From Candidatus Eiseniibacteriota bacterium (lineage in GTDB: Bacteria; Eisenbacteria; RBG-16-71-46), in contig JACOSV010000039.1 of NCBI GenBank assembly GCA_016178725.1, positions 1 through 52,532 on the forward strand: DNA of 52,532 bases, in the 5' to 3' direction. A program made the position numbers and the translations under genes. Shown piece after piece: positions 42,308 to 51,440 of this stretch. The notes beneath the pieces were generated by a model. The model was not told the origin of the DNA. It ran no database searches and saw nothing but the letters and a program-made list of their open reading frames with translations. The first letter of the stretch is position 1. The number at the start of each line of letters is the position of its first letter.

Positions 42308-43159
42308 ATGACGACCGAGGACGCCGCCGAGTTCCGTCTCCCCGACCTGCGCTTCGTTCCCGTCGACGCGCTGGTCCTGCACGAGCAGCACGACGAGCAG
42401 CGCGCCGGACCGCTGGTCCAGCGCCTGCGCGAGCAGGGCATCTTGCGCAATCCGCCGGTGGTGGCGCCGCTCCCCGACGACGGGCGCTTCGTCGTCCTCG
42501 ACGGGGCGAACCGCGCGACCGCCGCGCGCACGGCCGGCCTGCCGCACCTGTTCGTCCAGGTCGTGCGCTACGAGGCGCCCTTCGTCCGGCTCACGACGTG
42601 GCACCACGCGCTCGCGGCGTTCCCGGCCGCCGATCTCCACGCGGCGCTCGGCGGGCTCGCCGACCTCGATTGCCGCATGACCGACGTGCGCCACGCGCGC
42701 GCGGTGCTCGCACGCCGCGAGGCGATCGCGTTCGTCGCCGAAGGCGGCGACCGCGCGTGCACGCTCCACGGCCCCGAGGATCTGCATCGCCGCAACGCGC
42801 TGCTCAACACGGTGGTGGACGCGTACCGGAGTCGCGCGCGCTTCTACCGCGTGCCGCAGGATTCGCTCGACGAGGCGCAGTCGCGCCATCGCGACGTGAC
42901 GGCGCTGGTCGTGTTCCCGCACTTCGAGCCCGCCGAGGTGATCGAGCTCGCGACCAGCGGCGCGCGGCTCCCGGCCGGGATCACGCGCCATCTCATCCGC
43001 TGGCGCGCGCTGCGCGTCAACGTGCCGCTCGAGCGCCTCGCCGACGCGGGGACGCCGATCGCCGAGAAGAACCGCTGGCTCGAAGGCTGGCTCAACGAGA
43101 AGCTGAACCAGCGCCAGGTGCGTTTCTACGAGGAGTCCACCGTGCTGTTCGACGAGTGA
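42308..43159 (+). CDS. ParB/Srx-fold protein resembling SerK/SbnI serine kinases
   Basis: 283 residues, cytoplasmic. The N-terminal ParB-like domain reads LRFVPVDALVLHEQHDEQRA, LREQGILRNPPVVAPL, FVVLDGANRATAARTAGLPH, ending near residue 85. The remainder is helical with PEDLHRRNALLNTVVDAYRS and a C-terminal acidic patch. ParB/Srx relatives SerK and SbnI phosphorylate free serine; the length and layout agree better with these than with chromosome-partition ParB, and there is no parA beside it. This is resemblance only. It begins without a leader and is followed 46 nt later by the alcohol dehydrogenase. Confidence 0.55.
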   Translation: MTTEDAAEFRLPDLRFVPVDALVLHEQHDEQRAGPLVQRLREQGILRNPPVVAPLPDDGRFVVLDGANRATAARTAGLPHLFVQVVRYEAPFVRLTTWHHALAAFPAADLHAALGGLADLDCRMTDVRHARAVLARREAIAFVAEGGDRACTLHGPEDLHRRNALLNTVVDAYRSRARFYRVPQDSLDEAQSRHRDVTALVVFPHFEPAEVIELATSGARLPAGITRHLIRWRALRVNVPLERLADAGTPIAEKNRWLEGWLNEKLNQRQVRFYEESTVLFDE

Positions 43160-43205
43160 TGGCGGCGCGCCGCGCGATGACGACGGCCGAGCCGCGGGGG
43201 GCGCG

Positions 43206-44234
43206 ATGAAGGCGGTCGTGTTCGACCGCTTCGGCGGGCCCGACGTGCTCGAGCTGCGCGACGTGCCCGATCCCACGCCGCGCGCCGACGAGGTGGTGAT
43301 CGACGTCCGCGCGTGCGGGATCAATCACCTCGATCTCTGGGTGCGCGGCGGGTTGCGCGGTCTCGACCCCGAGATGCCGCACGTCCTCGGCAACGACATC
43401 GTCGGCGTCGCGCGCGAGGTCAGCGGGACGGTGCGGCACGTGAAGCCGGGCGACAAGGTGCTCGTCCTGCCGACGCTCTCGTGCGGCGTCTGCCCGCAGT
43501 GCATGGCCGGCGACGACAACCTGTGCCGCCAGTACGACGTGATCGGCCGGCGGCGGAACGGCGGCTACGCCGAGCGCGTCGCGGTGCCGGGCGTCAACTG
43601 CCTGCCGTATCCCGAGAACCTCGACTGGCCCGAGGCCGCCGCGGTGCCGCTCGTCTTCCTCACGGCGTGGCACATGCTGATCGGCCGCGCGCGGCTCCGC
43701 GCCGGCGAGGATTGTCTCGTGATCGGCGCCGGCAGCGGCGTCGGCAGCGCCGCGATCCAGATCGCGCGGCTCCACGGCGCGCGCGTGATCGCGACCGCCG
43801 GATCGGCGGCAAAGCTCGAACGGGCGCGCGCGCTCGGCGCGCACGAGGTCGTGAACCACACGAGCGAGGACGTCGCGGCGCGGGTGCGCGAGCTGACGGC
43901 GAAGAAGGGCGTCGAGGTCGCGTTCGAGCACGTCGGCGGCCGCGTGTTCGAGCAGGCGGTGGCCGCACTCGCCCGGAACGGCCGGCTGGTCACCTGCGGC
44001 GCGACCGCGGACGGCGCGGTGAGCCTCGACGTGAACGCCCTCTTCGGCAAGCACCTGACGCTGTGCGGGTCGTGGATGGGCCGCCGATCGGAGCTGGTCG
44101 AGGTGCTGCGCTTCGTGCGCGACGGACGGCTCAAGCCCGTCGTCGACTCGGTGATGCCGCTCGCCGAGGCGCGTCGGGCGCACGAGCGGATCGAGGCGCG
44201 CGAACATTTCGGAAAGGTGGTGCTGGTGCCATGA
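43206..44234 (+). CDS. Zinc-binding alcohol dehydrogenase / quinone oxidoreductase (MDR family)
   Basis: 342 residues, a cytoplasmic medium-chain dehydrogenase/reductase. MKAVVFDRFGGPDVLELRDV is the usual start. Structural zinc cysteines are CGVCPQCMAGDDNLC; NAD(P) binding is VIGAGSGVGSAAIQIARLHG; the catalytic region has CGINHLDLWVRGG (Cys, Asp/His). The C-terminus has HFGKVVLVP, typical of the family. It oxidises an alcohol or reduces an aldehyde/enone; the substrate is unknown. The stop overlaps the start of the small membrane protein (ATGA). Confidence 0.9.
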   Translation: MKAVVFDRFGGPDVLELRDVPDPTPRADEVVIDVRACGINHLDLWVRGGLRGLDPEMPHVLGNDIVGVAREVSGTVRHVKPGDKVLVLPTLSCGVCPQCMAGDDNLCRQYDVIGRRRNGGYAERVAVPGVNCLPYPENLDWPEAAAVPLVFLTAWHMLIGRARLRAGEDCLVIGAGSGVGSAAIQIARLHGARVIATAGSAAKLERARALGAHEVVNHTSEDVAARVRELTAKKGVEVAFEHVGGRVFEQAVAALARNGRLVTCGATADGAVSLDVNALFGKHLTLCGSWMGRRSELVEVLRFVRDGRLKPVVDSVMPLAEARRAHERIEAREHFGKVVLVP

Positions 44235-44584
44235 CGTTCGAGCACAAGAGTCAGAAGCTGCTGCCGGTGCGCATGTACAGGCGCCGCGTGCTGCAGAGCG
44301 CGGGCATCGCCAGTATCGTGATCGGCGTCTCGCTCGCGATCGGCATCGTCGGCTATCACTCGTTCGGCGAGCTGCCGTGGATCGACGCGCTGGTCAACGC
44401 CTCGATGATCCTCGGCGGCATGGGCCCGGTGGACACGATCAAGAGCACGGGCGGCAAGTGGTTCGAGTCGATCTACGCGCTCTTCAGCGGCGTCGCGCTG
44501 CTCACCAGCGTCGGCGTGTTGTTCGCGCCCACGCTGCACCGCCTGCTGCACAGGTTCCACATCGAGACGGAACAGGAAGAATAG
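44231..44584 (+). CDS. Small two-helix channel-like membrane protein
   Basis: 117 residues with a TM1 - pore-like loop - TM2 layout. TM1 is IASIVIGVSLAIGIVGYHSF; the loop reads WIDALVNASMILGGMGPVD; TM2 is YALFSGVALLTSVGVLFAPT, then basic/acidic HRFHIETEQEE. The loop and TM2 align with the Ion_trans_2 potassium-channel module, but GGMGPV stands where TVGYGD would be, so potassium selectivity is not expected. It overlaps the dehydrogenase and is followed by glcF after 4 nt. The function is unknown. Confidence 0.65.
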   Translation: MTFEHKSQKLLPVRMYRRRVLQSAGIASIVIGVSLAIGIVGYHSFGELPWIDALVNASMILGGMGPVDTIKSTGGKWFESIYALFSGVALLTSVGVLFAPTLHRLLHRFHIETEQEE

Positions 44585-44588
44585 GCCG

Positions 44589-46013
44589 GTGAGCGCGCAG
44601 CCCGAGTCCGTGACGACGCCCGCCCGATCGTGGTTCGACAGCGAGGACGCGCCGGGACGTCGCGATCTCGAGACCTGCATCCACTGCGGCCTCTGCCTCA
44701 CCGCCTGCCCCACGTACCGCGAGCTCAAGATCGAGCCCGACTCGCCGCGCGGGCGGCTCTATCTCATGCGCGGGCTCAACGAGGGCCGGATCGCCCCGAG
44801 CGATCCGCTGGTCGAGCACCTCGACAACTGCCTCGGTTGCCGCGCGTGCGAGACCGTGTGCCCGGCGGGCGTGCCGTACGGCCGGCTGCTGGAGGAGACG
44901 CGAGGCCAGCTCGACCGCCGGCGCGCCACGCGCGAGACGCCGATGCGCGCGCTCGGCCGCTGGACGCTGCGCCACGTCGTGCCGCGGCGCGAGCGCATGC
45001 ACGTGATCGCCGATCTGCTGCGCCTCGGCCAGTGGTCGCCGATCGCCGCGCTCATGCGCTCGGACTGGGCGCGGCGTCTGCTGCCCCCGTTCGCGATCCA
45101 GGGCTTCGCGATGACGCCGCCGCTCGAGCCGCGCGACGCGCGGTCGCTCGAGCGCGTCGCGCCGCGGCTCCCCGCCGGCGCGCGCATGGAGGCGACGGAG
45201 GCGGCGCTCGTCTTCCTGCCCGCCGGCACGGCGAAGACGCGGGTCTGGTTCTTCACGTCCTGCGTGATGGAGGTGATGTTTCCGCGCGTCAACCACGAGG
45301 CGGTGCGGCTGCTCGTGCTCGCCGGCTGCCGCGTCGAAGTCCCGCGCGCGCAGACCTGCTGCGGCGCGCTCCACGCGCATGCGGGGCTTCGGCGCGAGGC
45401 GCGGGTACTCGCGCGCACCAACGTCGCCGCGTTCGCGGACGCCGGATACGACTTCGTCGTCCATGATTCCGCCGGCTGCGGCGCCACGCTGCGCGAGTGC
45501 GGACACCTGCTGGACGACGGCCCCGACGCCGAACGCGCGGCCCGGTTCGCGGCGATCACGCGCGACCTCTCGCAGGTGCTCGCCGCCGTCGGTCTGCCCG
45601 ACGCGCCCGCGTCGCTCCGCTCGCCGCGCGATCCCTCGCGCCCGCTGCGCGTCGCGTACCACGATCCCTGCCACCTCGCGCACGGACAGGGCGTGCGCGC
45701 CGAGCCGCGCGCGCTGCTGCGGCGTCTGCCCGGCGCGGACGTCGTGGATCTGGCCAACGCCGACTGGTGCTGCGGCAGCGCCGGCGTCTACAACCTCACG
45801 CACCCGGTCATGGCCGACGCGCAGCTCGAGAAGAAGCTCGACACCGTCGAACGCGCGGCGCCCGACGTGGTCGTGGCGTCGAATCCCGGCTGCCTGCTCC
45901 ACATGCGGCGCGGCGCCGCCGCGCGCGGGCTCGACGTGCGCATGGCCCACATCGCCGAGGTGCTCGGCGAGGCGTACCCGGCGCCCGAAATGGCGCGGGC
46001 GCCGGCGCGCTGA
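44589..46013 (+). CDS. glcF: Glycolate oxidase iron-sulfur subunit GlcF
   Basis: 474 residues. Two [4Fe-4S] ferredoxin motifs near the N-terminus: CIHCGLCLTACPTY and CLGCRACETVCPAGV. Two CCG-type domains follow: AQTCCGALHAHAG and HDSAGCGATLRE, then YHDPCHLAHGQG and ADWCCGSAGVYNL, with VVASNPGCLLHMRRG. This is the electron-transfer subunit of GlcDEF. It starts at GTG 44589. The glcD and glcE genes are at 26.0-30.1 kb, so the operon appears split. A related heterodisulfide-reductase-type role is possible, but the whole length fits GlcF. Confidence 0.9.
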   Translation: MSAQPESVTTPARSWFDSEDAPGRRDLETCIHCGLCLTACPTYRELKIEPDSPRGRLYLMRGLNEGRIAPSDPLVEHLDNCLGCRACETVCPAGVPYGRLLEETRGQLDRRRATRETPMRALGRWTLRHVVPRRERMHVIADLLRLGQWSPIAALMRSDWARRLLPPFAIQGFAMTPPLEPRDARSLERVAPRLPAGARMEATEAALVFLPAGTAKTRVWFFTSCVMEVMFPRVNHEAVRLLVLAGCRVEVPRAQTCCGALHAHAGLRREARVLARTNVAAFADAGYDFVVHDSAGCGATLRECGHLLDDGPDAERAARFAAITRDLSQVLAAVGLPDAPASLRSPRDPSRPLRVAYHDPCHLAHGQGVRAEPRALLRRLPGADVVDLANADWCCGSAGVYNLTHPVMADAQLEKKLDTVERAAPDVVVASNPGCLLHMRRGAAARGLDVRMAHIAEVLGEAYPAPEMARAPAR

Positions 46014-46050
46014 AACGCGGCAGTCGCGTCCAACGTCCGGCGCCCGCTAT

Positions 46051-46084
46051 GGCGTCCCCCGGTGGGCCGGACCGAAGGGACGCC
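46051..46084. terminator. Hairpin between convergent glcF and S8 protease genes
   Basis: GGCGTCCC (46051-46058) and GGGACGCC (46077-46084) form a perfect 8-bp stem around an 18-nt loop that can form an inner stem itself. It lies 37 nt past glcF and 16 nt past the protease stop on the other strand, so it could serve both. No T-run is present. Confidence 0.55.
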
Positions 46085-46100
46085 GGTGTCGCAGAGACGA

Positions 46101-49100
46101 TCAGCGGAGCATGATCATCTTCCGCGAACGCACGCCCTGCGGCCCTTCGAGCCGCGAGAAGTAGACGCCGGCGCCGGCGCGCACGCCGTCGTCGCCGGTC
46201 CCGTCCCACACGCGCTGGTGCCAGCCCGCGTCGAGCGTCCCGTCGACCAGCGTGCGCACGCGGCGGCCGGCGATGTCGTAGATCGCGAGCGACACGCGTC
46301 CGCCGACCGGCAGCGCGAACCGCAGCACCGAGCTGCGCGTGAACGGATTCGGCTCGTTGGGATCGAGCCGGAACGCGAGCGCGGGTCCCCGATCGCCGAC
46401 GCCCACCGGCTGCGCGACGCAGCGGATGCTCGTCACCGTGTAGGCTTCGTTGGGGTTGGGATTGTCGAACGAGACCACCTTCCACTGGTACGTGCCGGGA
46501 TCGGGATTGACGTAGAGCGAGTGCTCGGGATCGGACGTGGCGGTGGCGCCGCTCGAGACGACGTTGCCCTGTCCGTCCACGAGATAGAGATCGAGATCGA
46601 TCGCCGGACCGCCGGTCCACTGCAGCGCGCCGAGGATCTGCTGCGTGCCGGCGACGACCGAGAACGAATGATAGGTCGCGATGTCCTGGGCGCCCTGGAC
46701 GTCGGCGCCGATCGTGCCGGCGAACACCGTGGTGTCCGCATCGCACGATGAGGCGTAGAGCGTCTGGACGCCGGGCGTGACGGTGACCGCGACCGACTGC
46801 GAATCGACGGCGCCGGGGCGTCCACTGGAACGTGCGCGAGGCGCCGTCGAACGTCGCGCCCGCCGGCAGCGGCGCGGCCGTGAACGTGAGCGGATCGCCC
46901 TCGTGGTCGGCCGCCGACACCGCGAACGTCATCGCCGTCCCCGCCTGCGTCGACTTGTCGGTCACCGGCGCGAGCACCGGCGCGGTGTTGCTGCCCGGCG
47001 CGCGCGACTGCGCGGTGATCGCGATGGTCTCGTCGTCGGACGCGGCCATCGTGTCGGTGACGCGGAACGTGACGTGGTAGACGCCCGCCTGCCCGAACGC
47101 CGGCGTCCAGTGGAACGCATGCGTGCCGGTGTCGAACGTGGCGCCGAGCGGGAGCCCGGTCGCGCTGTAGGTCAGCGCCTGCCCGTCCGCATCGCTCGCC
47201 GTCGCCGTGAAGCCGAGGTTCAGGCCTTCGCCCACGGTCCGGTCGCCGATCGGATTCAGCACCGGCGCGTGGTTGAGCGACGTCGCGGGATCGAGCGGGA
47301 TCCAGAAGGTCGTGGTCTGCCCCTCGACCGTCGGCGTCGCCGCGTTGGGCGCCGTGTAGGTCGTCGTGATCGCGCCGTCGTAGACGGTCACCGCGAAGCT
47401 GTCCACCACGCCGCGCGTGTCCACGTATCCCTTCTCGAGCACCGAGAGAAACCAGGGATTCGCCGCCGACGGAGGCAGGAAGTCGCGCACCATGTCGTCG
47501 TCGGTCAGGTCGGCGTGGAAGTAGTAGCGATCGATCTGATAAATGATGGCGTCCGCCACCCGGCGCACCGAATCGGCGGCGCCCGAGCCGCCGCACGACC
47601 GCACGAACACCGGATGATCCGCGCTCGCGCCCGAGCCGAAGCGGGCGAAGACGTCGTTGTCGAGCGCCTCGTGGTCGATGATCCACGTGACGCGCGCGCG
47701 CACCGGCTTCACGTCGGTCGGCACGGCGAACGGCGGCTCGACGTGCGCGAAGCCGTGCGTGTCGGTCCAGCGCACCTGATACCAGTACGTCGCGCCTGAG
47801 ACCAGCGACGGATCGGCGTCGGTCCATGCGTACGGCGTGCGGTTCGGCGCGCGCTCGATGATCGCGCGCCCGGCCGGCGCGACGCCCGGGCTCGCCGGCG
47901 CGAAGTCGCCCGGCGTGCCGCCGAGATCCGCCGCGCGCCACACGGCGAACTGCGTCACGCCGATCTCGCGCTGCGTGCTCCAGCGGATCGCGATCTGCAG
48001 CTGCCCGCCGATCAGCGAGACGCCGTTCGTGCCTTCGATCACGATCTGCGTCGTGCTGGGATCGAGCGCTTCCTTGACCGCGGCGTACGCATCGGCCTCG
48101 CCCCAGCCCCACGACGGATGGTAGTTGGGATCGACGTGGAACGGATCGGCCGCGGACGGCGGCTGCTTGCCGTTGTCGGTCCGGTGCTCGGCGGTGTTCT
48201 GGAGCACTTCGCGCACCTGGGCGGGCGAAAGCGTGGGATTCGCCTGCAGAATCAAGGCGCACATCCCCGCGATCGTCGGCGTCGCCATGCTGGTGCCGTT
48301 GATGTTGTGGTAGCGCGTACCGTCGGTGGTCGGATCGCCCAACGCCGAGACGATGTCCGACCCCGAGCCGAGCACCGAAGGCTTCATCTCGTCGAGGTGG
48401 TCGCTGTCGCCGTCCGACTTGCGCGGCCCCTCGTTCGAGTACGCGGCGACGATGTCGTCGCCGTGCTGCAGCGTGTTCGCGTCCTGGAGCGCGCCGACCG
48501 CAACGTCGAGATCGGCGGCCGCGGGGCTCGGCATGTAGTTCGTGTTGCCGTCGTTCCCGGTCGCGACGCACACCACGATCCCGGCCTTGACCGCGGCGTT
48601 CACCTCGGCGCAGTCCGCGTCGGTGCCGTCCGAGGCGCTCACGCCGCCGAGGCTCATGTTGACGACCTGCACGCCGCGATACGTGACGCCCGGCTCGCCG
48701 CCCGCCCACACCGTGTTGCGGTGCGCGATGCACCACTCGAGCGCCTCGGCCGAACCGCCGCCGACGCCGGCGTCGGCGAGCGCCTTGCAGTCCACGAGCC
48801 GCGCGTCGGGCGCCATGCCGGCGTACGGGCCGGGTGAAGCGCCATTCAGCACGCCGGTCGGTCCGCCGCTGCCGATCGCGGTGCCGGCGACGTGCGTCGC
48901 GTGGTAGTCGCCGAGCGGATCCACGTTGTTCATCGGATTCACGCTCTGATCGACCGCCGTGTTGAGGCTCGCGTCGGGATTCGAGAAGTCTCCGCCACCG
49001 ACGAACTTTCCGATCAACGACTGATGGCCGGGATAGGCGTTGGACGCCGCGTCGTTGACGCCGGTATCGATGATGCCGACTACGATGCCCTTGCCGGTGA

Positions 49101-49608
49101 AGCCGAGATCCTTCCACACCGACGGGAACAGGCCCTGGCCGATGCCGCCCGCGGCGTCCCGCGCGCGCAGCGTGCGCGTGGCGTTGTCGTTGAACGCGTA
49201 CATCGGCTGCCACGCCTCGACGCGCGTGACGCCGCCGAGCCCCGCGAGCGCCTGCACCTGCGCGAACGTCGCGCGCGCGCGCAGGTAGTCGATGTAGTGC
49301 GGACGCCAGAGCAGCGTGGCGCCGGTCGCCTGCAGCGCGGCGACGTCGGCGTCGGTCGGCTGATGCGAGAAGCCGACGTAGACGCCGTACGTGAACGGCG
49401 CCGAATCGGAGAACACGTAGAGCAGCAGCTTGCCGTTGAGATCATGGTTGACGTGCGCCGCCGCGAGCCCGCCGGCCTCGGCCGCCTCGATGCGGTCGTC
49501 GATGCGGTTCTGATTCTGATCCCACAGCCACGGCGCGGCGGCCGCGGCGCGAACGGACACGCTCGCAAGGACGAGGAGAATGGCGGCGAAGCGACGTGCG
49601 ACGCGCAT
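46101..49608 (-). CDS. Secreted S8 subtilisin-like protease with C-terminal sorting domain, frameshifted near 46816
   Basis: About 1168 residues once corrected. Signal peptide (RFAAILLVLASVSVRAAAAA), a prodomain, then the S8 catalytic domain: VGIIDTG (Asp181), DYHATHVAGT (His236), ATGND with oxyanion Asn352, and INGTSMATPTIAGM (Ser440). Next come fibronectin/Ig-like and cadherin-like repeats (VLNPIGDRTVGEGLNLGFTA, APVTDKSTQAGTAMTFAVSA), a PPC-like domain and a terminal FlgD-Ig module with NEPNPFTRSSVLRFALPVGG, AIYDIAGRRVRTLV and GVYFSRLEG. The first frame fails at WTPRRRR; removing one G/C from the run at 46815-46818 gives WTPGAVDSQSVAV and continues to TGA 46101. It is probably a cell-surface or secreted protease. 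Confidence 0.9.
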
Positions 49609-49781
49609 GGGGTTCGGCCTCCTTCGGCGGATCGGCTCCGAACGTGCGGCGTGCGCCGGCCGTTCGGTGCCGTTTCGATCACGGGCGCATCGTCCCCGGC
49701 GGCGCTTGAAGATTCCTTGAGCGCGGCGCTTGCCCGAAGCGCTAACATGCTGGCCCGCCGTCGTTAATCGCTTTTCTCACG

Positions 49782-51068
49782 ATGGAGATCGCTTTGCCCC
49801 CTCGCGTCCCACGCCGCGCGGTCGCGGCGCTGTTCATCGAGCGCCAGCACCTCGACCGCCCGCTCGGCCGCCGCCTCACGCGCGCGAATCTCACGCGCTT
49901 CGCGGAAGACGTCGGCGGCATCCAGCTCGACTCGATCAACGTCGTCGAGCGCGCGCATCACCTGACGCTGTGGAACCGGTTCGGCCCGTTCGACCGCCGC
50001 GCGTTCGAGCGCCTGGCCTACCGGCGGCGCGTGATGTTCGAGTACTGGGCGCACGCCGCGTGCCTCGTGCCGGTCGGCGACTTCGCGTCGTGGCGGCGGG
50101 CGATGCTCGACTACTCGTCGCGGAATCGCGGCTGGAGCCGATTCCTGCGCCGGCACCGGCGCACGATCGCCGCGGTCGAGTCGGCGATCCGCGAGCGCGG
50201 CGTGCTCGGCAACGCCGACTTCGCGCGGCCGGCGGCGAACGGCCGCAAGGCGTCCGGGTGGTGGAACTGGCGGCCGACGACGCACGCGCTCGACTACCTG
50301 TGGATGAGCGGCCGCACGATGGTCCACTCGCGTGTCCACTTCCAGAAGCGCTTCGACCTGGCCGAGCGCGTCCTGCCCGACGCCGCCCTGCTCGAGCCGG
50401 TCTCGCGCGAGGCGTTCGGGCGCTGGCATCTCCGGCGCTCGCTGCACGCGATGGGCGCCGCGACCGAGACCGACCTGCGCGTCTACCTCTCGTTCCCCCG
50501 CATCCCGCGCGGCGAACGGCTCGCGACGCTACGCGCGGCGATCGCCGAGGGCGAGGTGACCGAGATCGAGGTCGCGGGCGATCGTGGACGATGGCTCGCG
50601 CTCACCGAGGATCTGCCCGCGCTCGCGCGCGCCGGACGCCGCCGGCAGCCGGCGCGCGGCACGGCGCTGCTCGCGCCGTTCGATTCGTTCCTGTGGCATC
50701 GCGAGCGCACCGAGCGCCTGTTCGGCTACGAGTACCGGATCGAGGTGTACACGCCCGGGCCGAAGCGCGTGCACGGCTACTACACGCTCCCGATCTATCA
50801 CGACGGCCTCCTGATCGGCCGGCTCGATCCCAAGACGCATCGCGAGGCGGGACGGCTCGAGGTGCGGAACGTCCACTTCGAGCCGTGGTTCGCGAAGGGC
50901 GAGCCGCCGCCCGCGGCGGCGTGGGGCGCGGTCGATCGTGACGCGGCGCTCGCGGGCGTCGCGACGGCGCTGCGATCGCTCGCGACCTTCGTCGGCGCGG
51001 GCGACGTGACAATCGGGCGCGTGTCGCCCGCGTCGCTCGGCGCCGCGCTGAAGAAGGCGCTCGCCTAG
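49782..51068 (+). CDS. Winged-helix DNA glycosylase of the AlkZ/YcaQ (HTH_42) family
   Basis: 428 residues, cytoplasmic. Repeated winged-helix modules with RRAVAALFIERQHLDRPLG at the start, then GGIQLDSINVVERAHHLTLW: Gln48-Leu-Asp50 is the QxD active-site motif of YcaQ-like members (the AlkZ branch has QxQ). Further family segments are FEYWAHAACLVP, WNWRPTTHALDYLWMSGRTM, and the C-terminal LLAPFDSFLWHRERTERLFG and YYTLPIYHDGLLIGRLDPKT. Relatives unhook alkylated or interstrand cross-linked bases. ATG 49782 fits the family start. It diverges from the protease; TAACAT (49743-49748) may be its -10. Confidence 0.9.
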   Translation: MEIALPPRVPRRAVAALFIERQHLDRPLGRRLTRANLTRFAEDVGGIQLDSINVVERAHHLTLWNRFGPFDRRAFERLAYRRRVMFEYWAHAACLVPVGDFASWRRAMLDYSSRNRGWSRFLRRHRRTIAAVESAIRERGVLGNADFARPAANGRKASGWWNWRPTTHALDYLWMSGRTMVHSRVHFQKRFDLAERVLPDAALLEPVSREAFGRWHLRRSLHAMGAATETDLRVYLSFPRIPRGERLATLRAAIAEGEVTEIEVAGDRGRWLALTEDLPALARAGRRRQPARGTALLAPFDSFLWHRERTERLFGYEYRIEVYTPGPKRVHGYYTLPIYHDGLLIGRLDPKTHREAGRLEVRNVHFEPWFAKGEPPPAAAWGAVDRDAALAGVATALRSLATFVGAGDVTIGRVSPASLGAALKKALA

Positions 51069-51107
51069 CTGTCCCTTTCGACGTTACGACCCGGAGGACT
51101 CCATCGC

Positions 51108-51440
51108 ATGCGCACCGTCGTGCTGCTCCTGATCTCGAACGTGTTCATGACCTTCGCGTGGTACGGCCACCTGCGTCACCGCAAGGCGCCGCTGGTCGCC
51201 GCGATCCTCGTGAGCTGGCTGATCGCGCTCGGCGAGTACTGCTTCCAGGTGCCCGCGAATCGAATCGGCTACGGCCGGTTCACTGGCTACCAGCTCAAGG
51301 TGATCCAGGAGTGCATCACGCTGGTGGTGTTCGTCGGCTTCGCGTGGTTCTACCTGCGCGAGGGATTCCGCTGGAACTACGCGGTCTCGTTCGCGCTCAT
51401 CCTCGGCGCGGTGGGGTTCGCCTTCTGGGGCCGGAGTTGA
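51108..51440 (+). CDS. DUF486 small multidrug-like membrane protein
   Basis: 110 residues with four hydrophobic helices, a member of the DUF486 family: VVLLLISNVFMTFAWYGHLR, AILVSWLIALGEYCFQVPAN, QECITLVVFVGFAWFYL and AVSFALILGAVGFAFWGR. Family segments EYCFQVPANRIGYGRFTGYQ and LKVIQE are intact. It is probably an inner-membrane transporter-like protein of unknown cargo. ATG 51108 follows GGAGGA (51093-51098). The stop overlaps the next gene (TTGA). Confidence 0.85.
   Translation: MRTVVLLLISNVFMTFAWYGHLRHRKAPLVAAILVSWLIALGEYCFQVPANRIGYGRFTGYQLKVIQECITLVVFVGFAWFYLREGFRWNYAVSFALILGAVGFAFWGRS

Noticed and set aside
42308..43159. Chromosome-partition ParB with parS sites
   Set aside because: No parA neighbour and no obvious parS palindrome nearby; the C-terminal half does not resemble the ParB linker and dimer domain.
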